NCBI GenBank assembly: GCA_902799385.1
Contig: CADCAK010000010.1
Coordinates: 1 to 64,000, forward strand
From: an uncultured bacterium
GTDB lineage: Bacteria; Verrucomicrobiota; Kiritimatiellia; RFP12; UBA1067
Length of the DNA stretch: 64,000 nt
Direction of reading: 5' to 3'
The notes beneath the pieces were generated by a model that saw only the letters and a list, made by a program, of their open reading frames with translations, made no database searches and was not told the DNA's origin. The translations under genes and the position numbers were made by a program. Below, piece after piece: positions 32,968 through 42,574 of this stretch (its first letter is position 1; each line of letters begins with the position of its first letter).

Positions 32968-33691
32968 ATACCCTCACAATCCGCCGAGCGACGGCGAGCT
33001 TGGTCATAAGCGGAAGGCGCTCGACGGAGCCGTCTTTTCCAACAAGAGTCACGCGATTGGTGTCGACGCCGAAACCGGAGCCCTTCTCCGTGACGTCGTT
33101 CGCGACGATCATGTCGAGATTCTTCTCGCGGCACTTGCGCCGAGCCTCGGCGAGGACGTCGTTCGTCTCGGCGGCGAAGCCCACGAAGATGGTGCTTGCG
33201 TGCGCTATGCGCGCTGGTGCCTGGTGCTTGGTGCGGCGAGCGACGGTCTTCAAAATATCGGGGTTGCGGACGAGCCTGAGCGTGTTCGACATCTGCCCCT
33301 TCTTGAGCTTTTTCGCCGCGCACTTTGCGGGCCGCCAGTCCGCGACCGCAGCCGTCGCGATGAAGACAGTGCCTGGTGCCTGCGCGGCTTCGCACCCCTC
33401 TATCGACCGCTGGCGCGGCTCGCTTCGCTCGGGGGATATGCTGGGGCCTGCCTGCTGCGACAATTCGCGCTCGACGGCGGCAAGCATCTCGCGCGCACTC
33501 GTCACGTCGATGCGCCTGACGCCTCTGGGCGTCCTGAGCGAGACGGGGCCTGTGACGAGGGCGACTTCGTGGCCGCGCGTCGCCGCAGCGCGCGCGACTG
33601 CAAAGCCCATCTTGCCAGTAGACGGGTTCGAGAGGAACCTCACCGGATCGAGATGTTCCCGCGTCGGGCCGGCTGTCACCACAAACTTCAT
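32948..33691 (-). CDS. coaB: CoaB, phosphopantothenate-cysteine ligase (stand-alone)
   Basis: 247 residues, the C-terminal half of the usual CoaBC fusion. VTAGPTREHLDPVRFLSNPSTG is the nucleotide-binding opening. ATAAVADWRP followed by KLKKG matches the CoaB AAVADWRP...KIKK motif. FVGFAAETND, then IVANDV and FGVDTNRVTLV complete it. No CoaC decarboxylase gene is adjacent. Two insertions foreign to the family occur: about residues 79-108 (QQAGPSISPERSEPRQRS) and about 158-168 (KHQAPARIAHA), the second from a heptamer array at 33214. GGGAG precedes the ATG, 3 nt after the previous stop. Confidence 0.88.
   Translation of the reverse strand: MKFVVTAGPTREHLDPVRFLSNPSTGKMGFAVARAAATRGHEVALVTGPVSLRTPRGVRRIDVTSAREMLAAVERELSQQAGPSISPERSEPRQRSIEGCEAAQAPGTVFIATAAVADWRPAKCAAKKLKKGQMSNTLRLVRNPDILKTVARRTKHQAPARIAHASTIFVGFAAETNDVLAEARRKCREKNLDMIVANDVTEKGSGFGVDTNRVTLVGKDGSVERLPLMTKLAVARRIVRVCEDLCP
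33214..33234 (-). repeat. Heptamer triplet (CTGGTGC) in coaB
   Basis: Three 7-nt units (ctggtgc, ctggtgc, ttggtgc) read in frame. A shorter relative (gtgcctggtgcctgc) occurs at 33368-33383 in the other insertion of the same gene. Confidence 0.6.
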
Positions 33692-33694
33692 CGT

Positions 33695-34144
33695 TCACTC
33701 CCTGTTGAAGGGCTGCGACCCGCCCTGCACGAAGAAGCCGAGCTTCTCCGCCTTGAGCGCCGCCTCCATGAATGAAAGCCGCTCCCTCTCCGCGAGTCGC
33801 CACACCTCGGCGGCGGTCAGCGACGGCTTCGGCCCGGCCAGGGGACATCCCGATGCGGCACCGAGAAGGCGGACGGCGACAGGCGTCACGTCCGCCCCGT
33901 CGTGAAACCACCTGCCGCCCCTCTGGGCCGACACGAGCGACACGGCGCGGCTCGTCGTGCTCATACCGTTCGTCGCATAAAGCTCGGCAAACGCGACCGC
34001 CGCGCATGTAAGCGCCACCGCGTTCGTGGACGCGACGGCGATCGCGTGGTCCACTTCATTCCGCACGCTCGGCTCGAGGACGTCTTCGTCCACGAGCGGC
34101 TGCGCCGTTATGACTGCGGCGGCGAATGTCAGAGCGCAGAGCAT
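33695..34144 (-). CDS. Small secreted protein of unknown function
   Basis: 149 residues from the ATG at 34144, which lies inside the 3' end of the HD gene. Signal peptide MLCALTFAAAVITA. The mature part is helical, with ALTCAAVAFAELYATNGMST and an end SFMEAALKAEKLGFFVQGG. I do not recognise the family. An alternative TTG start 12 nt upstream is possible. The gene precedes coaB by 3 nt and belongs to the HD-coaB-bioH run. Confidence 0.6.
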   Translation of the reverse strand: MLCALTFAAAVITAQPLVDEDVLEPSVRNEVDHAIAVASTNAVALTCAAVAFAELYATNGMSTTSRAVSLVSAQRGGRWFHDGADVTPVAVRLLGAASGCPLAGPKPSLTAAEVWRLAERERLSFMEAALKAEKLGFFVQGGSQPFNRE

Positions 34145-34902
34145 ACGAGGTCGCAAAGCCTGTCTATTGCCGGGTCGTCCGTCAGCTGGTGCAGGAAGCC
34201 CCGGCGAAACTCAAGGTGCCCGCGCTCTCGGCAGAGACGGCGGGAAGTCCGGTAGCGAAGCCCGGAATACATCCATCCGACCTGTATGAGCACGAAATCC
34301 GAGAGGGACTTGATGCTCTGGTAGTCGACGGGAAGCCCCTTCTCTATGCATTCGACGACGACCGGGTTCGGCGGGGCGCCGACCGCGAGATTCCAGAAGG
34401 CGCGGGTGTCGCTCTTCCAGTCGGTGTGCTCCACCTGGTCCTCGAGGACGCGGAATATGTCGAGCTTGTCGGCGTCGCGCACCGTGTGCGAACAGGTCTC
34501 GGTGAGCTCGCCGAGCCCTTCGGGGACGTCACGCCTGTTGTGGTATAGGACGGCGTTGAGAATCGCGTCGCGCCTACGCACGTCGGGGACAAGCGCATCG
34601 AGCCAGCCCTTCTCCTTCACGATGCCGTGCGAGAAGACGGCATGGTCCACGGAATCCGAGTCGCGGAATGTGTTGTAAAGCCTGAGCTGCTCGTAGCGGC
34701 CCGTGTCGTGGAGAAGCGCGGCGGCGAGGGCGGCCTCGCGCGTCTCGGCGTCGAACCTCTCACCGTCGGCGATGAGCTCCGCGTTCCTGACGACAAAGCC
34801 GGTGTGCACGCGCTTCAGCCGCATCAGCTTCGGCAGGGTCCCGTCCGGGTCCCTGTAGCCGTCGACATATCCGTCGTAGAGCCTGGTGAGTTCGTCTATC
34901 AT
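34129..34902 (-). CDS. HD-domain phosphohydrolase
   Basis: 257 residues. HD motif residues: RVHTGFVVRNAELI (first His), AALLHDTGRYEQ (HD), AVFSHGIVKEKGW (second His), AVLYHNRRDVP (third His) and VRDADKLDIFRVLED (final Asp), the layout of a single HD hydrolase with a five-ligand metal site. The substrate is unknown; nucleotide or dNTP hydrolysis is typical for the family. Its start overlaps the MATE stop by 4 nt, and a promoter lies inside the MATE 3' end (34929-34937). Confidence 0.85.
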   Translation of the reverse strand: MIDELTRLYDGYVDGYRDPDGTLPKLMRLKRVHTGFVVRNAELIADGERFDAETREAALAAALLHDTGRYEQLRLYNTFRDSDSVDHAVFSHGIVKEKGWLDALVPDVRRRDAILNAVLYHNRRDVPEGLGELTETCSHTVRDADKLDIFRVLEDQVEHTDWKSDTRAFWNLAVGAPPNPVVVECIEKGLPVDYQSIKSLSDFVLIQVGWMYSGLRYRTSRRLCRERGHLEFRRGFLHQLTDDPAIDRLCDLVCSAL

Positions 34903-36233
34903 ACGAGCCTTATCCTCTTCCAGCGACCATTATACCATCTTGCGAGCGTCCCTGCACAGATTAGCACGACGTAGACGACCATCGTCGCCCATAGCGCCGT
35001 CATCGTGTTGTGCAGCTTCGCAACCGCCCAGACGAGCGGCAGCCACAGCCCGAATGCGCAGAAAGTCATCCACCACATGACGAAATGCGTGTCGCCCGCG
35101 CCCTTCAGCGCGCCCGAGACGACGACGTCCGTCGCGTCGAAGACCTGCCACGCGGCCATCAGCAAGAAAAGCCTGAAGCCAAGGGCGTAGAACGTCGAAA
35201 GCCGCACGCCGGGCGACGCGAAAAGCGAGAGGATCGGCTGGTAGAAGACGACCGCGAGGGCCGACAGGACGGCGACAAGCGAAAGCCCGAGGACGAGCGT
35301 GCGCATCGCATCGCGGTGCGCCGCAGCGGAATCGCCGCGCCCCTGGGCCTGCCCTACGAGAGTGGCGGCGCATATCGCAAACCCCTCCATCGGGGCGAAC
35401 AGGAAGTAGTTCACCTTGAAGCAGGCGTTCGAGACCGCGAACTCCTGGTCGCCGATGCGACCGGTGACGAAGACGAAGACCGTGAAGGAGAGGATGTTGA
35501 GGGCCGAATACGCGCCGCTGGGAACGCCGTAGCGGAGGACCTTCCCGACGAGCGGCCACAGGCGCGGCACATCCGCAGCTCCGCCGCCGCGAAGGCCCCG
35601 CAGGTCGCGCTCGGCGCACCACGCGAGCACGCCCCACTGCACGAACATCGAGGCGACCGTCGCGTATGCGGCGCCGGCCATACCGAGACGCGGGCAGCCG
35701 CAAAGCCCGAAGATGAGGATCGGGTCGAGCGCGATGTTCACGGCGTTGCCGAGGACGTTTACCCAGAAGACAAGGCGCGTCTTCCCCCGTCCGGTGAAGT
35801 ACGACGACGCCGCCATCTGGCCGCAAAGCGCAATCGCCCCGAACGAGACGATGGCGTAGTACGAGGAAGCGCGCGCAACGACGGACGGATTCCCAGACAT
35901 GAACGGGGCGGCCCAAAGCCCGAGCGGAACTATCGCAATCGCGAGGATGCCGGCGGCGAGCGTTATGACAAGCCCTGCGCGGTAGCTCATCCCGATGCCA
36001 CGCGAATCGCCTGCGCCGTGGTACTGCGCAACGAACGTCCCGGAATACGCGACGACCGACTGGAAGAACCCCATAACGAGCACGGCGAGCATTGACGCGG
36101 GAAGCGACGCCTCTAGACTCTCCATCGACTCGTGCGCAAGGAATACGCCGTCGACAAACTGCATAATCGCGTTGTTGACCATGCCAAGCGCAAGCGGCCA
36201 GACGAGCCGCAGTATCTCAAGATACCGCTTCAT
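34899..36233 (-). CDS. MATE-family multidrug/Na+ efflux protein
   Basis: 444 residues, 12 TM segments. Family motifs: GMVNNAIMQFVDGVFLAH near the N-terminus, FVAQYHGAGDSRGIGMSYRAG after TM3 and NPSVVARASSYYAI. The duplicated half begins near VGKVLRYGVPSGAYSALNI, with TLVGQAQGRGDSAAAHRDA. This is the NorM/DinF-like organisation. Substrates are not predictable. It overlaps the upstream kinase gene by 17 nt and carries a promoter for the HD gene in its last codons (WYN = TGGTATAAT). Confidence 0.9.
   Translation of the reverse strand: MKRYLEILRLVWPLALGMVNNAIMQFVDGVFLAHESMESLEASLPASMLAVLVMGFFQSVVAYSGTFVAQYHGAGDSRGIGMSYRAGLVITLAAGILAIAIVPLGLWAAPFMSGNPSVVARASSYYAIVSFGAIALCGQMAASSYFTGRGKTRLVFWVNVLGNAVNIALDPILIFGLCGCPRLGMAGAAYATVASMFVQWGVLAWCAERDLRGLRGGGAADVPRLWPLVGKVLRYGVPSGAYSALNILSFTVFVFVTGRIGDQEFAVSNACFKVNYFLFAPMEGFAICAATLVGQAQGRGDSAAAHRDAMRTLVLGLSLVAVLSALAVVFYQPILSLFASPGVRLSTFYALGFRLFLLMAAWQVFDATDVVVSGALKGAGDTHFVMWWMTFCAFGLWLPLVWAVAKLHNTMTALWATMVVYVVLICAGTLARWYNGRWKRIRLV
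34929..34937 (-). promoter_or_regulatory. Extended -10 inside the MATE coding end
   Basis: TGGTATAAT is in frame and encodes Trp-Tyr-Asn of the MATE protein. A start about 7 nt later gives a leader of about 20 nt before the HD ATG. Confidence 0.5.
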
Positions 36234-37410
36234 CGCCCCCCTTCGCCACCGGAAGCGACAGCGTGAAAACGCATCCGCGCGGACTGTTCGCCCTTACGAC
36301 CAGATCCCCGCCCATCGAACGCGCAAATTCGCGGGCGGTGCAAAGCCCGATGCCGAAGCCGCCCTTTCCAGACTCGAGCACGGTCTTGGCGCGATAGTAG
36401 CGGTCAAACGCCCGCGCCATCTCGCGCTTCGACATCCCCTTCCCCCCGTCCGCGAACTCGACGCATGCAAAACCGCCATCGCGGAAGAACCTTACGCGCA
36501 CCGGGCCGAACGGAAGCGCGTACTTGAGGTCGTTGCCAATCAGGTTCCACAGTATCTGCACGACGAGCGTTTCGTCCCCAACGGCCGCGTTTTCCAATGG
36601 TTCCGCGGGGTCTGTCCCCATCTCGACGGGGAGGTCCGAGCCGTCCGTGGCGTCGCGGACATCGTCGCGGAAGAGCGCATACGCCTCTTCGTAGCACTTG
36701 ACGAGGTCTATTTCGTCCCGCCGGGGCTCGGGGCGCTTCCCGCCGAGGCGAAGGAAGTCCTTTATGTTGGCGACGAGGCGGATCATCCGCTCGTTGAGGA
36801 CTTTGGCCTCTTCGTCGTTGCGCCCGATGGAGTAGCGCATGCCGACGAGCGGCGTCGTGAGGTCATGGGCAGTCGCCGCAAGAAAGTCGTCGCGGGCGCG
36901 CACATAGTCGACAAAGAACCTCGCGCCGAGGAAGGTGATGCCAACAAGGACAAGCAGGAAGATAGGGCCGAAAAGATAGAACATGAACGCGTAGTCGCGC
37001 TCCTCGATATCGGTCCATCGCGCGTAGACCGTCTCGCCGTCCTTCGCACCAACGCCGCGAGCCCAGACAAGGCGCCCGCCGTCAAACTCCCGCAACCCCC
37101 ACATGTCGCGGCTCCGCTTGCCGCCGTTCGGATTCCATTCCTTCCACGACATATCGGCCGGATAATCGCCGAACTCCGCCACGCCGCGCACGATGCCGCG
37201 CCCGCGCTCCCAGACAAAGTCTGCCAAAAGCGGATCCTCGCGCATTGCCTTAGCCGCATGTTCCGACGCCGCGCGGACGCGCACCTTTTCGTCGCGCACG
37301 ATGACCGGAACGTCATTGAGGAGGAACCTGACGCCAAGCGCCACCACCACGACAGTCGGCAGGCTTAGGGCGACGACGTTCCGCAGCAGTCTCAAGTTCC
37401 AGCCCTGCAT
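36217..37410 (-). CDS. Membrane sensor histidine kinase
   Basis: 397 residues from the ATG at 37410. TM1 about 12-31, periplasmic sensor about 32-140, TM2 about 141-162. HisKA has His182 in FLAATAHDLTTPLVGM (HDLTTP variant of HELRTP). HATPase_c shows the N box NLIGNDLKYA, then FADGGKGM and the glycine-rich GKGGFGIGLCTAREFARSMGG. No response regulator gene is within reach, so it is an orphan kinase. It starts inside a truncated mutarotase-like gene, so translation from an earlier start codon cannot be excluded. Confidence 0.85.
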   Translation of the reverse strand: MQGWNLRLLRNVVALSLPTVVVVALGVRFLLNDVPVIVRDEKVRVRAASEHAAKAMREDPLLADFVWERGRGIVRGVAEFGDYPADMSWKEWNPNGGKRSRDMWGLREFDGGRLVWARGVGAKDGETVYARWTDIEERDYAFMFYLFGPIFLLVLVGITFLGARFFVDYVRARDDFLAATAHDLTTPLVGMRYSIGRNDEEAKVLNERMIRLVANIKDFLRLGGKRPEPRRDEIDLVKCYEEAYALFRDDVRDATDGSDLPVEMGTDPAEPLENAAVGDETLVVQILWNLIGNDLKYALPFGPVRVRFFRDGGFACVEFADGGKGMSKREMARAFDRYYRAKTVLESGKGGFGIGLCTAREFARSMGGDLVVRANSPRGCVFTLSLPVAKGGDEAVS

Positions 37411-37706
37411 GCCAAACCCCCATCTGCCCCCTTGCACGGGCCACCGGACTCCCCCGCAGGGGACTTGCGAGTCCCGACCCACGGCGTCTTCGCAGGCATG
37501 AAGAACACGTCCCCGTCGAAGCCAGGCGACGCCGACTTCCAACTCGTCAATGTCGCCCCGTCGCAGCGCACCGACAGCCTGCCCCGCTCGCTTTCGCAGA
37601 CGATTTCGCCGTCGCAGTCCCTATCTTCTTCCGCCAAAAGGGCCGACGCGCCCGCCAGAACGACGGCGATTGTTATGCCTTTTACACTATGCTTCAAGTC
37701 TTTCAT
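37392..37706 (-). pseudogene. Truncated aldose-1-epimerase/mutarotase-like fragment, secreted
   Basis: 104 residues. Signal peptide MKDLKHSVKGITIAVVLAGASALLA. The mature part contains RGRLSVRCDGATLTSWKSAS and GDVFFMPAKTPW, which resembles the first strands of D-hexose-6-phosphate mutarotases (GATLTSW, then evLFxS). It ends about 170 residues early. The last residues (GGPCKGADGGLACRAGT) have no family likeness, which suggests a frameshift or deletion. It could instead be a real small protein. The promoter at 37769-37777 gives a leader of about 55 nt; the kinase begins inside it. Confidence 0.5.
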
Positions 37707-37768
37707 GGCGAGTGGATTGCCGATATGTCAACAGGCGTGGTTAACGTATTGAAATCTCGGATACCCGT

Positions 37769-37777
37769 ATTATACCA
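37769..37777 (-). promoter_or_regulatory. Extended -10 promoter (TGGTATAAT)
   Basis: Follows the inverted repeat at 37778-37803 directly. Drives the mutarotase fragment and histidine kinase run. Confidence 0.55.
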
Positions 37778-37803
37778 CAATCCGACGTATCGTTGGCGGA
37801 TTG
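37778..37803. repeat. Perfect 7-bp inverted repeat abutting a promoter
   Basis: Arms caatccg and cggattg with a 12-nt loop, between the M48 stop (37814) and the -10 box. It is not followed by a T-run, so an operator or a weak terminator is possible. Confidence 0.5.
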
Positions 37804-37813
37804 AATGCGCAGT

Positions 37814-39642
<1,829 letters not shown>

Positions 39643-39643
<1 letters not shown>

Positions 39644-40245
39644 CAGAACGAGACTTTCGGGGCCTCGCGCTGGACGTCAGTGCTTGTCGACTCGAGAAGC
39701 GACGCTGGCGCAAAGTTGAAGAGGCCTGCGATGACAGACGTCGGAAACGTCTCGCGCTTCGTGTTGTACTCCGTCACGGCGTCGTTGTAGGCCTGGCGCG
39801 CGAAGGAGATGCGGTTCTCGGTGGACGAGAGCTCCTCCATCACGCGCGCCATCTGCCCGTCGGCCTTGAGCTCGGGATAGCGCTCGACGACGGCCATCAG
39901 CCGCGAAAGTACGCCGGCAAGGCCGGTCTCCGCCTTCGCGAACGCGGCGCTCGCCACGGCGTCGCCGGGGGCGAGCGCGAGGGCCTTCGCGGCGGACGCC
40001 GCGATGTTGCGCGCCTCGGTGACAGCAGTCAGCGTCTCGCGCTCGTGCGCCATGTACCCCTTCGCCGTCTCGACAAGATTGGGTATCAGGTCGTAGCGGC
40101 GGCGGAGCTGCACGTCGATCTGCGCGAACGCGTTCTTGAAGCGGTTGCGGAGTACGACGAGCCCGTTGTAGAGCCCAACGCCACACGCAACCACAACAAC
40201 GGCGGCGAATACAACCGCGCCGAGCGCTATGGCGAGTGCGGCCAT
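39643..40245 (-). CDS. LemA-family protein
   Basis: 200 residues. N-terminal TM (LAIALGAVVFAAVVVVACGVGLYN), then the hallmark LRNRFKNAFAQIDVQLRRRYDLIPNLVE split over two helices, ETLTAVTEARN, and FPTSVIAGLFNFAP at the end. LemA proteins often pair with M48 proteases, as here (1-nt overlap). Function is unknown. It starts 2 nt after the GGGtGRT stop and its Shine-Dalgarno lies inside that gene, so it belongs to a four-gene run of unusual composition. Confidence 0.9.
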
Positions 40246-40247
40246 CT

Positions 40248-41285
40248 CTACCTCCTGAAGCTCTCCTCAACGGCGACTGCGACGGCAACCGTCGCGCCGA
40301 CCATCGGGTTGTTGCCCATGCCGATGAGACCCATCATCTCGACGTGCGCAGGGACGGACGAGCTGCCCGCGAACTGTGCGTCGGAGTGCATGCGGCCCAT
40401 GGTGTCGGTCATGCCGTAGCTGGAGGGCCCCGCCGCCATGTTGTCGGGGTGGAGGGTGCGGCCGGTGCCGCCGCCCGAGGCGACGGAGAAGTACTTCTTG
40501 CCGTTCTCGATGCACCACTTCTTGTAGGTGCCGGCGACAGGATGCTGGAAGCGTGTCGGGTTCGTGGAGTTGCCCGTGATCGAGACGCCCACGTTCTCGA
40601 GCTTCATGATCGCGACGCCTTCGGGGACGTTGTCCGCGCCGTAGCAGTTGACCGCAGCGCGCGGGCCCTTTGAGAACGCCTTCTTCGAAACGACCTTGAC
40701 CTTCTCGGTCTTGTTGTTGAACGCCGTCTTGACGTACGTGAAGCCGTTGATGCGGCTGATGATGTACGCGGCGTCCTTGCCGAGGCCGTTCAGGATGACG
40801 CGGAGGTTCGTCTTGCGGACCTTGTTCGCGTTGAGGGCGATCTTGATCGCGCCCTCGGCGGCGGCGAACGACTCGTGGCCCGCGAGGAACGCGAAGCACT
40901 CGGTCGCGTCGTCAAGGAGCATCGCGCCCAGGTTGCCGTGTCCGCGACCGACCTGGCGGTTCTCCGCGACGGAGCCGGGGATGCAGAACGCCTGGAGACC
41001 GACGCCGATCTCGGCGGCGGCGTCCTTGGCCTTAACGCAGCCCTTCTTAATTGCCATCGCGGCGCCGACGGTGTAGGCCCACTTGGCGTTCTCGAAGCAG
41101 ATCGGCTGGGTTTCCTCGACGATCTTGTAGGGGTCGATGCCGGCCTTCTTGCAGATGTCGCGGCACTCGAGTATCGACTTGATGCCGTAGGGCTTCAGCG
41201 CGGCGAGGATCTTCGCCTCGCGACGCTCGTATCCCTCGAAAAGCTTCTCGGCGGAGGCCTTCTTTGCAGTCTTCTTGGTAGCCAT
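40248..41285 (-). CDS. GGGtGRT-family protein
   Basis: 345 residues. The family-defining motif is FSVASGGGTGRTLHPDNMAA. Other conserved parts are SILECRDICKKAGIDPYKIV, AIKKGCVKAKDAAAEIGVGL, ENRQVGRGHGNLGAML and ESFAAAEGAIKIALNANKVR. The N-terminus has a short basic tail (ATKKTAKKA). No catalytic residues are known for the family; conserved cysteines (ECRDICKK, GCV, QAFCIPG) could bind iron-sulphur. It is widespread in anaerobes next to a NifU-like scaffold, exactly as here (19-nt gap, AAAGGAG site). Confidence 0.9.
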   Translation of the reverse strand: MATKKTAKKASAEKLFEGYERREAKILAALKPYGIKSILECRDICKKAGIDPYKIVEETQPICFENAKWAYTVGAAMAIKKGCVKAKDAAAEIGVGLQAFCIPGSVAENRQVGRGHGNLGAMLLDDATECFAFLAGHESFAAAEGAIKIALNANKVRKTNLRVILNGLGKDAAYIISRINGFTYVKTAFNNKTEKVKVVSKKAFSKGPRAAVNCYGADNVPEGVAIMKLENVGVSITGNSTNPTRFQHPVAGTYKKWCIENGKKYFSVASGGGTGRTLHPDNMAAGPSSYGMTDTMGRMHSDAQFAGSSSVPAHVEMMGLIGMGNNPMVGATVAVAVAVEESFRR

Positions 41286-41303
41286 TTCGGAATCTCCTTT
41301 CGC

Positions 41304-41996
41304 TTATTCCTTGCGGGGGTCGATGTACTTGGCAGCGCCCTCGAACTGGCCGTAGTGGCCCTTCGCCTTCTCCCACGCCTCGTTCGGCGTGAGGCCCTTC
41401 TTGATGAAGTCGGTCATCTTGCCGAGCGAGACGAACTCGTAGCCGATCACCTCGCCGTCCTTGTTGAGCGCCATGCGCGTGCAGTAGCCCTCGGTCATCT
41501 CGAGGTAGCGGGGGCCCTTTGCCTTAGTCGCATACATCGTGCCGACCATCGAGCGAAGACCCTTGCCGAGGTCCTCAAGACCGGCGCCGATCACGAGACC
41601 GCCCTCGGAGAACGCGCTCTGCGTGCGGCCGTAGACAATCTGGAGGAAGAGCTCGCGCATAGCAGTGTTGATCGCGTCGCAGACGAGATCGGTGTTAAGC
41701 GCCTCGAGAATCGTCTTGCCGACGAGGATCTCCGAGGCCATCGCGGCGGAGTGGGTCATGCCCGAGCAGCCGATCGTCTCGACGAGGGCTTCCTCGATCA
41801 CGCCGTTCTTGACGTTCAGCGAGAGCTTGCACGCTCCCTGCTGCGGGGCGCACCAGCCCACGCCGTGCGTGTAGCCGCTGATGTCCTTTATCTGCTTTGC
41901 CTGCACCCACTTCCCCTCTTCGGGAATAGGAGCGGGACCGTGGTTGCACCCCTTCATGAGCGGGCACTGATGCTCAACTTCAGTCGAGTATACCAT
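41304..41996 (-). CDS. NifU-like iron-sulphur scaffold-type protein
   Basis: 230 residues. The N-terminal part has CPLMKGCNHGP, then THGVGWCAPQQGACKLSLNV, ETIGCSGMTHSAAMASEILVG and NTDLVCDAINTAM, which follow the NifU/IscU N-terminal scaffold pattern with cysteines spaced in three clusters. The C-terminal part (KGPRYLEMTEGYCTRMALNK, then FVSLGKMTDFIKKGLTPNEAWEKAK) is specific to the GGGtGRT partner subfamily. Proposed role: building or delivering a cluster for the neighbouring GGGtGRT protein; this is inference. The promoter at 42084-42092 gives a leader of about 80 nt. Confidence 0.82.
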   Translation of the reverse strand: MVYSTEVEHQCPLMKGCNHGPAPIPEEGKWVQAKQIKDISGYTHGVGWCAPQQGACKLSLNVKNGVIEEALVETIGCSGMTHSAAMASEILVGKTILEALNTDLVCDAINTAMRELFLQIVYGRTQSAFSEGGLVIGAGLEDLGKGLRSMVGTMYATKAKGPRYLEMTEGYCTRMALNKDGEVIGYEFVSLGKMTDFIKKGLTPNEAWEKAKGHYGQFEGAAKYIDPRKE

Positions 41997-42083
41997 TTTT
42001 GTCTCCTTGTGTTGTGAAATTCCGTTGACCGGAAATCATGACGTTGCCGCCATCGAAAGCGTCCTTTCGTTGTCGCTTGCGAT

Positions 42084-42092
42084 ATTATACCA
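42084..42092 (-). promoter_or_regulatory. Extended -10 promoter (TTTTGGTATAAT)
   Basis: Starts the NifU-like/GGGtGRT/LemA/M48 run. Upstream lies a 5-bp stem (cgccg/cggcg on the minus strand) ending in ATTTT, which may terminate the thioesterase transcript. Confidence 0.6.
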
Positions 42093-42129
42093 AAATCCGC
42101 GCCGATGGGCAAAGCGGCGTCAAACGCCC

Positions 42130-42540
42130 TCAGCGCGGCGCGCCAAGCTTGAACCCCGTGCCGACGAACTGGGCGACTTCGCGCCCCGTATCGTCCACGA
42201 CGTCAACGTTCACGACGCACGAATTGCGCCCGTCCTTCTTGTAGCGCGCCGTAGCGACTAACCGCCCGCCCCTCGGAGGCGAGAGGTAGCTTATGCTCAC
42301 CTGCTGCGCGACTGTCAAACTCCCGCGGTCGTTGGTCAGCGCGGCGAACGCGAAGTCGGCGAGCGTGAAGATCGCGCCCCCCATCACGCCGCCAAAGGCG
42401 TTCCTGTGCCGCTCATCGAGCGTCATCCCCGTCACGGCATGCGACTCGTCGAGCTCGTCGATCGTCATGCCGTTGCAGGTGGCGAACCTGTCGCCCGAGA
42501 AGTACTCCCTCGCCTCTTCAACCGTATTGAACTTTCCCAT
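42130..42540 (-). CDS. PaaI-type hotdog thioesterase
   Basis: 136 residues. Hotdog-fold motifs: RNAFGGVMGGAIFTLADFAFAAL (NxxGxxHGGxxxxLxD, with Met-Gly replacing His-Gly), VAQQVSISYLSPPRGG and GTGFKLG. The catalytic Asp/Glu is likely in LADF. Family members hydrolyse aryl- or acyl-CoA. It is co-transcribed with the beta-CASP gene after a 34-nt gap with an AAAGGAG site. Confidence 0.85.
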   Translation of the reverse strand: MGKFNTVEEAREYFSGDRFATCNGMTIDELDESHAVTGMTLDERHRNAFGGVMGGAIFTLADFAFAALTNDRGSLTVAQQVSISYLSPPRGGRLVATARYKKDGRNSCVVNVDVVDDTGREVAQFVGTGFKLGAPR

Positions 42541-42574
42541 GCTCTCCTTTCCCGCCTGTCGCGGCCGGCTTAAA

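Noticed and set aside
31796-33775. Plus-strand frames across the GNAT, hydrolase and coaB genes
   Set aside because: Antisense to motifs with intact catalytic residues; no supporting signals.
42000-42083. Riboswitch in the 80-nt NifU-like leader
   Set aside because: I see no recognisable aptamer core; length alone is not evidence.
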